From: JAVVHE01 sp032249695
GTDB taxonomy: Bacteria > Pseudomonadota > Alphaproteobacteria > Sphingomonadales > Sphingomonadaceae
Reading direction: 5' to 3'
Assembly: GCA_032249695.1 (NCBI GenBank)
Contig: JAVVHE010000001.1
Span: 124,001-188,000, forward strand
DNA length: 64,000 bases
Under the pieces are notes generated by a model, which had not been told where the DNA came from, made no database searches, and worked only from the letters and a program-made list of their open reading frames with translations. The stretch's first letter is position 1, and each line of letters begins with the position of its first letter. A program made the translations under genes and the position numbers. Of this stretch, positions 42,207-50,544 are shown piece after piece.

Positions 42207-42683
42207 TCAGCGGCGCAGCAGCGTGCGGAAGGTGAAGCCGGGCTGGCCGTCGCTGGCAGGGTGCTCCTCGCGCCAGCTCTCACGCCACCCGACTTCGTCG
42301 AAGGGCGGAAACCAGGCGTCCCCGTCGGGTTCGGCATGAACCTCGGTCAGTTCCAGCCGTGCCGCGAGCGGCAGCGCATCTGCGAACACCGCCTCGCCCC
42401 CGACGACCGCGGCGCCGTCACCGGCAAGCGCCAGTGCGTCCGCCAGCGACGCGGCCGTCTCAGTACCCGGAGCGCTGAAACCTCGACGGCTGAGGATAAG
42501 CGTGCGGCGCCCCGGTAGCGGGCGGCCGATGCTTTCGAAGGTGCGTCGCCCCATGATCATCGCGCCGCCGATCGTCAGCGCCTTGAAGCGCCTGAGGTCG
42601 GCCGGAAGCAGCCACGGGAGGCTATTGTCGCGCCCGATCACGCCGTTTCGGGCCCGTGCGGCAACGATGAACAGCCCGCTCAT
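42207..42683 (-). CDS. folA: Dihydrofolate reductase
   Basis: The 158-residue enzyme reduces dihydrofolate with NADPH. Motifs are VIGRDNSLPWLLPADLRRFKALT, with the catalytic acidic residue in the LLPADLRRFK helix, the NADPH loop MIMGRRTFESIGRPLPGR, and VVGGEAVFADAL. The start overlaps the stop of the EamA gene by four bases (ATGA). thyA, its usual partner, is not in the window. Confidence 0.92.
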   Translation of the reverse strand: MSGLFIVAARARNGVIGRDNSLPWLLPADLRRFKALTIGGAMIMGRRTFESIGRPLPGRRTLILSRRGFSAPGTETAASLADALALAGDGAAVVGGEAVFADALPLAARLELTEVHAEPDGDAWFPPFDEVGWRESWREEHPASDGQPGFTFRTLLRR

Positions 42684-43588
42684 GCCGGCTGCGCGGCCAG
42701 CACCCGCTGACGCGCGGGTGCGAGGGCGACAGCGATGCCGATGCTCGCCAGCACCGCTCCCGCGATCGCATCCGTCCCCCAGTGGTAGCCCTCCAGAACC
42801 GTCGACAGAGCCATCGCTACGAACGGTACTGCGAGCGAAGAGTAGGACGCCTTGGCCGGCCCGATTTCTCGGATGCACTTGTAATAGAGCGCGAACGCAG
42901 CCGCGCTGGCTGCGAGCGCGAGATAGGCGGCCCCGCCCCAGAAGCGCCACGAATGCGGGAATGGCGGCGGCCCTCTACCGAGCGCGGCGATCAGCGTGTC
43001 GACGAGAGCACCGATCAGGATCGCGTTCGCCAGCAGCGGGAGCGGCGGCTGCACGCGTGCCGCCTGCCCTGCTTGCAGAACGTTTGCGCCGGATGCGGCC
43101 AGCACGGCGCCGACGGTCATCACCAGACCGAGCGCCGCGCCGTTCGCAAACACATCCGGCTTCACGAATTCCTGCCGGAACAACAGCACGACACCCGCGA
43201 TGCTAAGGGCCGAGCCTGCTAGAAAACGCGAGGTAACGCGCTGGCCAACAAAAATCCAGGCAAACAGGGTGTTGGGCACGATCAGCAGCGCGAAGCACAC
43301 TGCAACCAGGCCAGAGGTGACGTGGCGCTCGGCCGCGTAGACTAGGTTGAAATTGAGCGCGAACTGCAACAGCCCCGCCGCAAGCGCGATGCGCAATCCG
43401 CTGCGATCGAGGCGCAACCGCTCGCCGCGCACCGCGCAGAACGCGGCGAGCGCAAGGCCAGCGATCCAGAAGCGGTAGGCGACGCTCCAGCCCGCAGGCG
43501 CGTCTATCACCTGCCAGCGTATGACCGTCCAGGTCGTGCCCCAGATCAGCGTGACGACACCCAGCCGCGCCGCGGTGCGCAGCGTCAC
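42680..43588 (-). CDS. EamA/DMT family permease
   Basis: The 302-residue, ten-helix drug/metabolite transporter has two EamA repeats: VTLIWGTTWTVIRWQVIDAPAGWSVAYRFWIAGLALAAFC (in parts) and AYLALAASAAAFALYYKCIREIGPAKASYSSLAVPFVAM (in parts). Substrate is unknown. It is translationally coupled to the threonine aldolase upstream and folA downstream, so amino acid export is a possibility, offered only as inference. Confidence 0.85.
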   Translation of the reverse strand: MTLRTAARLGVVTLIWGTTWTVIRWQVIDAPAGWSVAYRFWIAGLALAAFCAVRGERLRLDRSGLRIALAAGLLQFALNFNLVYAAERHVTSGLVAVCFALLIVPNTLFAWIFVGQRVTSRFLAGSALSIAGVVLLFRQEFVKPDVFANGAALGLVMTVGAVLAASGANVLQAGQAARVQPPLPLLANAILIGALVDTLIAALGRGPPPFPHSWRFWGGAAYLALAASAAAFALYYKCIREIGPAKASYSSLAVPFVAMALSTVLEGYHWGTDAIAGAVLASIGIAVALAPARQRVLAAQPA

Positions 43589-44598
43589 AGCGGCGGCAAC
43601 CGCCGTAACGCGGCCTCAAGCGCTGAGATCTGCGGTTCGGGCGTGTCCCACGCGACGACGAGGCGTGCCGCGCCGGGGCCGTCCTGCAGCCAGTCGTAGA
43701 AGCTGAACCCCTCTCCGCGCAGCGCATCCGCTGCGCCGCCGCGCAGGTCGACAAAAAGCTCGTTCGCCTCGACCGGATGGAGCAGACGCGTACCCGCGGC
43801 CACAGCCAGCCTCGCCGCGCCGGCGTTCGCGTGGGCAGCATTGCGCCGCCACGCGCCGGTCTCGATCATCGCAAGGATCTCGGCCGCCCGGAACCGGCCC
43901 TTTGAGGGCATCTGCCCGGCACGCTTACGGCGGAAGGCGAGCTCCTCGGCGAGGCCCATATCGAACAGCACAAGCGCCTCAGCCCCCAGTCCGCCATTCT
44001 TGATGAAGCCCAGGCTCAGTGCATCGAGGCCACGAACCAGCTCGCCCGGGGCGCAGCCGAGATGCACGCAGGCATTCGCAATCCGCGCGCCATCCATGTG
44101 GACGCGCCAGCCGCGGCCGCGCGCGAAGGCGGCGATCGCATCAACTTCGACGGGGTGGTAGGCGGTGCCGCTCTCGGTCGCCTGGCTCAGCGTCAGCGCA
44201 CGCGGCGGCGTCTGGTGCACGTCGCCACGCAGGACCGCGACGAAGCGCTCCAGCGCGGGGACGCTTAGCTTGCCGTGCGCGCCCGCAACGGGGCAGAGTC
44301 GCGCGCCGCCGCTCATCGCCTCGACCGCGCCGCACTCATCGTCGACCACGTGAGCGTGCGCCTCGCACACCACCCCGCCATAGGGCGGACATAGCGTCGC
44401 CAGCGCGAGCGCGTTTGCTGCGGTGCCGGTTCCAACCGCGAACACGCGCGCCTCGCGGCCCAGCCAGCTGCCGACGACGTCGTCAAGCCGTGCCGACCAG
44501 CGGTCGCCGTCATAACCCGCCCCGGCTTCGTTTGCCTGCACGATCGCCGCGAGAACTTCGGGGCAGGCAGCGGCGGCATTGTCGGACAGGAAGCGCAT
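43585..44598 (-). CDS. Low-specificity threonine aldolase family (PLP enzyme)
   Basis: This fold-type I PLP enzyme of 337 residues would cleave threonine or allo-threonine to glycine and acetaldehyde. Family features are FLSDNAAAACPEVL, GTGTAANALAL, SQATESGTAYHPVEVDAI, HMDGARIANACVHLGC (PLP-binding Asp) and SLGFIKNGGLGAEALV with the Schiff-base lysine. A GTG 6 bp upstream (44604) is an alternative start. Glycine and C1 units link it loosely to folA in the same unit. Confidence 0.85.
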   Translation of the reverse strand: MRFLSDNAAAACPEVLAAIVQANEAGAGYDGDRWSARLDDVVGSWLGREARVFAVGTGTAANALALATLCPPYGGVVCEAHAHVVDDECGAVEAMSGGARLCPVAGAHGKLSVPALERFVAVLRGDVHQTPPRALTLSQATESGTAYHPVEVDAIAAFARGRGWRVHMDGARIANACVHLGCAPGELVRGLDALSLGFIKNGGLGAEALVLFDMGLAEELAFRRKRAGQMPSKGRFRAAEILAMIETGAWRRNAAHANAGAARLAVAAGTRLLHPVEANELFVDLRGGAADALRGEGFSFYDWLQDGPGAARLVVAWDTPEPQISALEAALRRLPPL

Positions 44599-44731
44599 TG
44601 GCACGCAGACGCTTGCGGGCGAAGGTGCGACGGGTCAACCGCGCCGATGCGACGCGCACCGATTTACGTGAAACCGATCGGCGATCACGCGGGTTACCCA
44701 ACGAACGGTCGCATCAACACGGAGGTTCTTC

Positions 44732-44938
44732 ATGGCCGCGCTCAACCAGTTTTTACTGATTTCGGTCGCAGTGATCGCGATCGGCTACCTAATCTACTAT
44801 CTGCGCAAGCCGCGGAACCGGCATCCGATGCAGACGCCGGAGGGTCGCGCCGCAGATCAGCGCCGCACCGATGAGGTGTTAAACGCGCGCGCCGAAAGCC
44901 GCAGCGAGACGCCACAGCCGCGCTTCAACCGGTCTTGA
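44732..44938 (+). CDS. 68-residue single-span membrane protein
   Basis: ACGGAGG lies 8 nt before the ATG. The protein has one N-terminal helix (FLLISVAVIAIGYLIYYL) followed by a basic, polar tail (RKPRNRHPMQTPEGRAADQR). No family is recognised. A weak EcfG-like element (GAAAC-N17-GGTT at 44670-44695) lies about 37 nt upstream. It is isolated between divergent and convergent neighbours. Confidence 0.65.
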   Translation: MAALNQFLLISVAVIAIGYLIYYLRKPRNRHPMQTPEGRAADQRRTDEVLNARAESRSETPQPRFNRS

Positions 44939-44973
44939 AAAACCCCACTCGATCCAAGCGCCGACCGCAAAAA

Positions 44974-45003
44974 AGCGACCCGGCGTTTGAACGCCGGGTC
45001 GCT
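44974..45003 (-). terminator. Intrinsic terminator of the puf operon
   Basis: On the minus strand a 14-bp perfect stem (AGCGACCCGGCGTT / AACGCCGGGTCGCT) with a 2-nt centre, effectively a 4-nt loop, is followed by TTTTTT. It lies 40 bp beyond the pufC stop and is the clearest rho-independent terminator in the window. Confidence 0.9.
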
Positions 45004-45042
45004 ACACGCTGAAGCGCCAGCGCTGGCGATGCGTCGGCCGCG

Positions 45043-46614
45043 TTAGTGACGCACCGCGCCTTCGGCGGCGTGCTGGTTCGATTGCGGCAGATTATCGCCC
45101 GGGCTACTGTGCATGGCAGTCATTGCACCGGTGCCGTCAGTCATGCCTGCGCCCTTGATCGAAACTTCAACCTTGCGCTCGTTTGCGAGCGTCAGCCCCC
45201 CGCCGACGATGTCGGCCGGCTTATCGAGATCGATGCGGCTACGCGGAATGCCGGTCGCGGCAAGTGTTGCCGCCACGGCCTGCGCCCGCTTCTTGGCCAA
45301 TTCCGCGTTCATAGCCGCCCCGCCCCGCGGATCGACATAGCCGGAAATCGACAGTCTCGCCTGCGGATGCGCTGCAAGAAATGCGCGCAGCTTCTCGCTC
45401 TCGCCCGTCAGTCTGTTGGTGACATCCGATTTCGCGGTTGCGAAATAGACTGTTACCAGCGGCGATCCGTCGCGTTCGCTTGCAATCAGCCCTGCGCCCT
45501 CAGGGACCTGCTGCGCCGCCGGACCCGCCATCCCTGCTCCTGCCAGAGTCGGTGAACCCTGAGTGGCAGCGTCGCTGCGATATTGAGCGTTCTTCAGATA
45601 GGGATAATCTTTGAGCATCGGATAGCCGGCCATCGGCTTATATTGGCCCTGGTGGCAGGTGGCGCAGTTGACCTTGAGAACGTCGCCGGCAGGACCCTTG
45701 CGCGGTTGCCCGTCTGCATAAGCTGGGAAGACGTTCTGCAGGCTTTCGATGTAGTTCACGTTGACGTCGCGAACCATGCGGATGCCATACCAAGCTGTAA
45801 CGCGCTGGGGACTGGATTGCGCCCAACTGCTGAACGCACGGCTGTTGTGACAATAAGTGCAGTTGACACCCAGGCCAGACGACATGTGCATCATCAGTCC
45901 ATAGGTGTATTCGGTTTCCTTCGTGGACTTGCCGCGAGGTGCGTCCGTCGCCACCGTCGATTGCACGCGGATGTTTTGCGGCTTGTCAGCCAGATAGGGC
46001 GAGAAAATGTCGTGCGGCAGCGAGGCGTAATACGTGACGGGGCTGGGTGTGTTCTGCTCGGGGCTCACGTCGGCGAGGCCGCTCATCGCGGGAGCCGTGT
46101 CCCGGCTCCAATGATAAGTCGGCACGCCGTTACCGCGGTGGCAGGTCCAGCACGTGACACCCACGTTCTGAACATGGCTCGACCACTTGCCGTTAATATC
46201 CCAGGTCTGCTGGATCATCCGGCGTGCCACCGCCTTGCGGTAGGCATTCGGATAGCCGTCGTCCTGCGCGAAATTGTTGACATTATGGCAATAGCCGCAG
46301 TTGCCGGCGTCTCCGGCCACCCAAAGCGAGATCGAGCTCATCAGGTGGTTGAACTGCTCGGCCGACAGATGGCCCAGAACCTTCACATTCTGGTAGGCGG
46401 CGCTGGCGCGTTGCGCACCATCGTCAGGCGGAAGGTCATAGGGAGGTGCCGGAACCGGCGCCGTCTTCTTGGCTGCGGTATCGGGGTCGACGATGTCATT
46501 CAACGCGACACCGCGATAGCCCCACTGGGCCCACTGTTTCTTGCCGGCCTCGCAGCCGCTCAGCGCTGTTAGCGCTGCAGCGGCAACGAGCAGGCGGGCA
46601 GCGTTGCTGGTCAT
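45043..46614 (-). CDS. pufC: Reaction-centre tetraheme cytochrome c subunit PufC fused to an OmpA-type domain
   Basis: PufC re-reduces the photo-oxidised special pair. A lipoprotein signal (LTALSGC, lipid on Cys21) precedes the tetraheme domain with four CxxCH motifs at residues 106-110 (CGYCH), 155-159 (CWTCH), 252-256 (CTYCH) and 317-321 (CATCH). Usual PufC proteins end soon after the fourth heme, at about 330-360 residues. This one has 523, and residues 388-486 form an OmpA/MotB-like peptidoglycan-binding domain (VYFATAKSDVT, SISGYVDPRGG, NAELAKKRAQAV, NERKVEVSI). The Asp and Arg used to hold diaminopimelate in OmpA are present. Start and stop overlap with pufM (ATGA) fixes the start. Confidence 0.93.
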   Translation of the reverse strand: MTSNAARLLVAAAALTALSGCEAGKKQWAQWGYRGVALNDIVDPDTAAKKTAPVPAPPYDLPPDDGAQRASAAYQNVKVLGHLSAEQFNHLMSSISLWVAGDAGNCGYCHNVNNFAQDDGYPNAYRKAVARRMIQQTWDINGKWSSHVQNVGVTCWTCHRGNGVPTYHWSRDTAPAMSGLADVSPEQNTPSPVTYYASLPHDIFSPYLADKPQNIRVQSTVATDAPRGKSTKETEYTYGLMMHMSSGLGVNCTYCHNSRAFSSWAQSSPQRVTAWYGIRMVRDVNVNYIESLQNVFPAYADGQPRKGPAGDVLKVNCATCHQGQYKPMAGYPMLKDYPYLKNAQYRSDAATQGSPTLAGAGMAGPAAQQVPEGAGLIASERDGSPLVTVYFATAKSDVTNRLTGESEKLRAFLAAHPQARLSISGYVDPRGGAAMNAELAKKRAQAVAATLAATGIPRSRIDLDKPADIVGGGLTLANERKVEVSIKGAGMTDGTGAMTAMHSSPGDNLPQSNQHAAEGAVRH

Positions 46615-47588
46615 TGCGGTGCTCCCGGCAGGGTGGCTGGATCGACTACCGGCGCGCCCGTGACAGGGTACGACGGCGCAAAATGATGCTGCTGCGCCCA
46701 CAGGAACCAGTTGTCGACGACGGTGCCCGTCAGCAGGATGCCGATGCCGCCGGTGAGCGTCGTCAACACCGCGAACCAGTAGGCCCAGCGATGCACGCTT
46801 TCCATGGTCGCGTTCCAGCCCATCGTCCAGCGCCAGAACAGCGCAGCGCGCTCGGACGCAGTGCCGCGATCGACGATCTGCTCGATCTCGCGCTCGCCGC
46901 CGTAGCGGCTGACTGCAAGGATCGTCGCGCCGTGCATCGCGAACAGCAGCGTCGAGCCGTAAAGAAACGCGATCGAAAGGCAGTGGAACGGATTATAGAA
47001 AAGGTTGCCATAGCGGATGCTGAACGCCGCGGTCCAATCGAGGTGGGGGAATATGCCGAACGGCACCGCTTCAGCCCAGCTGCCCAGCAGCATCGGCCGG
47101 ATGAAACCGATCACCAGGTAAAGCCAGATCGCCGACGCGAACGCCCAGGCAACGTGCGTGCCCATGCCCAGCGCGACCGCACGGCGGTAGCAGCGGACCC
47201 ACCACAAAAGGATCGAGGCGGTGAGAAAGAAGCCGGCAATGATCCACCAGCCGCCTTCGTTCAGCGGCACGAAGGGAGAAAAGCCCCATTGCGGTCCGGG
47301 CGGTTCCAGTGCGAGCCAGAAGAGGTTGCGGACGAACTCGGTCGGACTCCAGTTGACCTTGGCGAGCATGTTGAGACCGATGATCTCGAACGCCAGGAAA
47401 CCGAACACTAAGCTCGCAACACCGCTCTTGCCGAGGTAGATCGGCCCCAACTGCGCTGCGCCGAGCTTGCCGGCCCAGTAATTGTAGATGCCCCTGCCAC
47501 TTCGCGGTTCTTCTCCGGGAGGCAGCGGCGCGCCGTATTCGGGCGCTGAGCGTAGCTGGATCTGCGTAAAGATGTTCTGATAGGCCAT
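46611..47588 (-). CDS. pufM: Photosynthetic reaction centre M subunit
   Basis: The 325-residue type II reaction-centre M subunit has five transmembrane helices. YNPFHCLSIAFLYGSTLLFAMHG carries bacteriochlorophyll and iron-region histidines, and WNATMESVHRWAYWFAVL carries further ligands. The N-terminal QIQLRSAPEYG and the long WSPTEFVRNLFWLALEPP loop are typical. It forms the core with PufL and binds the bacteriopheophytin and quinones. It starts 12 bp after pufL and overlaps pufC. Confidence 0.97.
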   Translation of the reverse strand: MAYQNIFTQIQLRSAPEYGAPLPPGEEPRSGRGIYNYWAGKLGAAQLGPIYLGKSGVASLVFGFLAFEIIGLNMLAKVNWSPTEFVRNLFWLALEPPGPQWGFSPFVPLNEGGWWIIAGFFLTASILLWWVRCYRRAVALGMGTHVAWAFASAIWLYLVIGFIRPMLLGSWAEAVPFGIFPHLDWTAAFSIRYGNLFYNPFHCLSIAFLYGSTLLFAMHGATILAVSRYGGEREIEQIVDRGTASERAALFWRWTMGWNATMESVHRWAYWFAVLTTLTGGIGILLTGTVVDNWFLWAQQHHFAPSYPVTGAPVVDPATLPGAPQ

Positions 47589-47600
47589 CGTAGCAGCTCC

Positions 47601-48425
47601 TTACTTGGGCCAGATCGGCAGGTTAAGCCACCAGGTCCACCATTCGGGCCAGCCGCGTGTCCACAGCGGTCCAGAGATGATGATGCACACCGCCGACCAG
47701 AACCCGGCATTCAAGGCCAGAAAAAGGCCAAGCCGATGGATTCCAAGCGTGCCGATCGAGTAGCCAATGTAATCGCGGAAATAACTGTCTTCGTATTCGG
47801 GTGTCTTGACGGTACCCGAAGATGGATTAACCGCCGAAAGAACCGTGCCCCCGTGCATCGCCAATGCCAGCGTCGTTGTGAAGAAGAAGGTTATCGCCAG
47901 CATGTGTGCCGGATTGTAGTGAAAGTGCAGATACTGATAACCGGTGTTCGATACCCAGTCCAAATGGCTGAAGATGCCGTATGGGAAGCCGAAGCCCCAG
48001 GCGCCCAGCAATAGCGGGCGGAACACCACCAGCGTGACATAGGCGAGGATCGCCACGCCAAACGCGACCGGGACGTGATAACCCATGCCAAGCTTACGGC
48101 AGATTTCAACCTCGCGCAGCGCCCAGCTGGAGAAACTGACGACCGCGCAGAGCGTGATGATCTGCCACAATCCACCCTTGTCGAGCGGTGCGAGGCCGAG
48201 GCCGTAGCTGAGATCGGGCGGCGCAATGTTGATGAGCCACGGATTCCATGTTCCGCCCATCGACGCGCCGTAGAAGACGAGCAACGTCCCGAGCAAAGTG
48301 GCAACGGCACCAACGACACCGAAGAAACCGACATAAAACGGCCCGACCCAGAAGTCGAACAAGTCTCCGCCGATTAGCGTGCCGCCACGCACGCGGTATT
48401 TGCGTTCGAAGCTCAAGAGCGCCAT
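47601..48425 (-). CDS. pufL: Photosynthetic reaction centre L subunit
   Basis: The 274-residue protein starts MALLSFERKYRVRGGTLIGGDLFDFWVGPF (in parts), as in all PufL. It has five helices with YLHFHYNPAHMLAITFFFTTTLALAMHGG supplying BChl and non-heme iron ligands. GGGAGAGG lies 5-6 nt before the ATG at 48425. It is the first reaction-centre gene after a 115-nt gap from pufA. Confidence 0.97.
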   Translation of the reverse strand: MALLSFERKYRVRGGTLIGGDLFDFWVGPFYVGFFGVVGAVATLLGTLLVFYGASMGGTWNPWLINIAPPDLSYGLGLAPLDKGGLWQIITLCAVVSFSSWALREVEICRKLGMGYHVPVAFGVAILAYVTLVVFRPLLLGAWGFGFPYGIFSHLDWVSNTGYQYLHFHYNPAHMLAITFFFTTTLALAMHGGTVLSAVNPSSGTVKTPEYEDSYFRDYIGYSIGTLGIHRLGLFLALNAGFWSAVCIIISGPLWTRGWPEWWTWWLNLPIWPK

Positions 48426-48487
48426 GACGCCTCTCCCATCGGCGGCCCTGGCTGGGCCGTTCCCGTAAAGTACAAATGAAATCCGGG

Positions 48488-48527
48488 TGAGGAGACGGTG
48501 GCGAGTAGACCCTACCACCGCCCCTCC
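48488..48527 (-). promoter_or_regulatory. pufA-pufL intercistronic hairpin
   Basis: In the 115-nt gap between pufA and pufL, CGGTGG and CCACCG form the core of a hairpin, extended imperfectly by GAGGAGA/CCCCTCC. Hairpins at this position in purple bacteria stabilise the pufBA portion of the mRNA and give antenna excess over reaction centre. The structure here is read by eye only. Confidence 0.4.
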
Positions 48528-48540
48528 AACATCGTGCTGC

Positions 48541-48726
48541 TTACGGCGCAACGCCTCCGGTGGCAGCCGCAGCCGTGGTGGCGGCGGGTGCAGCCGGCGG
48601 GCTGAGCCAGTTGAAGCGCGGCGTGCTGAGCAGGATGAAGTGGATCAGCAGAGCCAGCACGAACAGGAAAACCCCAAGCGCGACCAGAGCCCGACGGGGA
48701 TCGAAAATCAGCCACATTCTCCACAT
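48541..48726 (-). CDS. pufA: Light-harvesting 1 alpha subunit
   Basis: The 61-residue antenna polypeptide starts MWRMWLIFDPRRALVALGVF and has one membrane helix. The bacteriochlorophyll-ligating histidine is at residue 29 (ALLIHFILLSTPRFNWL). A 20-residue Ala/Thr/Pro tail follows. It lies 18 bp after pufB. It pairs with PufB around the reaction centre. Confidence 0.96.
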   Translation of the reverse strand: MWRMWLIFDPRRALVALGVFLFVLALLIHFILLSTPRFNWLSPPAAPAATTAAAATGGVAP

Positions 48727-48744
48727 GGGATCAGGCTCCTTGTC

Positions 48745-48975
48745 TTAGAGTGCGGAAGGGGTGGACTTGATCGCGGCGAGTGTCTGGCCGTGCTCGGCCG
48801 CAGCCGTGCGATAGCCGTCCTTGCCGGGAATCCACGGACGCCATGACCAAACCAGAATGTGGGCGACGATCGCGATGATCGTAAACCCAATGAAACTGGT
48901 CACGAACAACTTGTGGAATTCTCTTGCTTCTTCGGGCGTAAGTCCGGTGCCCCGCCCTTCTACGTCATGTGCCAT
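48745..48975 (-). CDS. pufB: Light-harvesting 1 beta subunit
   Basis: LTPEEAREFHKLFVTSFIGF and IIAIVAHILVWSWRPWIPG are the canonical LH1-beta segments, with BChl-ligating His39 and the stromal-side His21. After WRPWIPG, where most beta chains end, this protein continues for about 25 residues (DGYRTAAAEHGQTLAAIKS), making 76 in total. AGAAAGG precedes the ATG. It is the first gene of the puf unit, 123 bp after bchZ. Confidence 0.96.
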   Translation of the reverse strand: MAHDVEGRGTGLTPEEAREFHKLFVTSFIGFTIIAIVAHILVWSWRPWIPGKDGYRTAAAEHGQTLAAIKSTPSAL

Positions 48976-49036
48976 GCTTGTTACCTTTCTCGAAGGCGCC
49001 CGGGGTAGGAGCGCGACTGCGCGCCGGGCAGATCCG

Positions 49037-49052
49037 GACGGCGCCCGCCGTC
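49037..49052 (-). promoter_or_regulatory. Hairpin in the bchZ-pufB gap
   Basis: GACGGC-GCCC-GCCGTC forms a 6-bp hairpin in the 123-bp region between bchZ and pufB. It may be an mRNA processing or stability element ahead of pufB. No T-run follows, so it is unlikely to be a full terminator. A separate puf promoter is expected here but no convincing -35/-10 pair was seen. Confidence 0.35.
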
Positions 49053-49098
49053 AGGATTGGTGGACCGGCGCCAGGGCCGGAATTAATGAGGGCGGCGA

Positions 49099-50544
49099 TC
49101 ATGCCGCTGCCCGCTCGCGGAGCGCCGCACGCAGCCACTCCGGGGTGACCTGCGCTTCACCCGCACTTCGCGCGGCGCGTTCGGCTGCGTCGCGGATACG
49201 CTTGGCGGCGGAGATGCGGACGAGCACATGCTCGCGCGCGACCGCTTCATCGAGCAGTGACATCGCGCCTGCGTCCCATGCCAGTTCGGCCTGCGGCCGC
49301 GCTGGCGTGGCTTCCACCGCGTCCAACTGGGTCGACAGCGGCAGGATGTTGAATAGCGCATCGAACAGCGCGTTGCAGACTTCCTGGACGAGATAGACCG
49401 CGCCCGAGTAGCCCATGAACGGCGTGCCTGTGTGGCGCCGGATGACTGCGCCGGGGAAGCTCGCCGGGATGTAGCAGCAACGCGCCCCGGCCTCGGCGGC
49501 GTACATGCGTTCGTTGTAACTGCCAAACAGCACAAGCGGTGGAGTCGAACGGATTGCTTCGCGCACAGCCTGGTTGTCGGGCTTCACGCCGGCGGCGCGG
49601 CCGAAGGCAAAGGCGCAGGGCAGACCCATGTCCTCCTCCAGGAACACGCGCAGGCCGCGCGCATAAGTCTCGTTCGCAACAACGCCGAAGCTCGCGGTGC
49701 CGAAGAAGTCCTGGGTAACGCTGCGCCAGAGGTCCCACAGCGGCTTGATCGTGGTGTGCTTTTCGCGCTCGATGAACGGCTCGGGGTCGATGCCGGTCAG
49801 CTCGCCGATCTTGCGCAGAAACGCGGTCGTGCTGTTCAGCCCGACGGGCGCCTGCAGATACGGACGCTCCATAGCCTCGCACAGCTTGCGGCCGAATTCG
49901 CGATACATACAGACGTTGAGTTCTGCGTCCGCGAGCTTGCGAATGTCTGCGAGGTGGCTTCCCAGCGGGAAGACCATGTTGACCTCACAGCCCACGCCTT
50001 CCAGCAGCCGCCGGATCTCGGCCAGGTCGCTCGGCATGTTGAACTGCCCATATTGCGGGCCGATGATGTTGACCTTGGGCCGGACGCCCGCAACGCGCGG
50101 CTTTACCGGCAGAACCTTCTTCGGCCCGAACTGTGTCCACAGCCACAGCAGCGCACGGTCTGCAGCCTGCCACTGATCCTCGTCGATCGTGCGCGGTAGG
50201 AAGCGCTGGATCGTCGTGCCCTCGGGCGTGACGCCGCCGCCGATCATCTCCGCTATGCTGCCAGTCACGACCACTGCGGGCAGATCGGGATCGAGCACAG
50301 CCCAGGCGCGCTTCATCGCGCCCTCAGTGCCGTCTCGGCCGAGCTCCTGCTCGGACAGGCCGGTGACGACGATCGGCAGTTCATGTGGCGGCAGCGCGTC
50401 GGTGTAGTGCAGCACCGAGGTGACCGGCAGGTTCTCGCACCCAACCGGGCCGTCGATCACAACCTGAAGGCCCTTGATCGCGGTGAAGGCGTAGACGGCG
50501 CCCCAGTAACCGCCCGCGCGGTCATGATCGATCACCAGCGTCAT
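49099..50544 (-). CDS. bchZ: Chlorophyllide a reductase subunit Z
   Basis: BchZ and BchY form the catalytic NB-like component that, with the BchX reductase, reduces the C7-C8 bond of chlorophyllide a. The start MTLVIDHDRAGGYWGAVYAF, GPVGCENLPVTSVLHYTDALPPHELPIVVTGLSEQELG (in parts) and the C-terminal PCP_red helical domain (ISAAKRIRDAAERAARSAG, VTPEWL) are diagnostic. The 481-residue length is normal. ATGA overlap with bchY. Confidence 0.96.
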   Translation of the reverse strand: MTLVIDHDRAGGYWGAVYAFTAIKGLQVVIDGPVGCENLPVTSVLHYTDALPPHELPIVVTGLSEQELGRDGTEGAMKRAWAVLDPDLPAVVVTGSIAEMIGGGVTPEGTTIQRFLPRTIDEDQWQAADRALLWLWTQFGPKKVLPVKPRVAGVRPKVNIIGPQYGQFNMPSDLAEIRRLLEGVGCEVNMVFPLGSHLADIRKLADAELNVCMYREFGRKLCEAMERPYLQAPVGLNSTTAFLRKIGELTGIDPEPFIEREKHTTIKPLWDLWRSVTQDFFGTASFGVVANETYARGLRVFLEEDMGLPCAFAFGRAAGVKPDNQAVREAIRSTPPLVLFGSYNERMYAAEAGARCCYIPASFPGAVIRRHTGTPFMGYSGAVYLVQEVCNALFDALFNILPLSTQLDAVEATPARPQAELAWDAGAMSLLDEAVAREHVLVRISAAKRIRDAAERAARSAGEAQVTPEWLRAALRERAAA

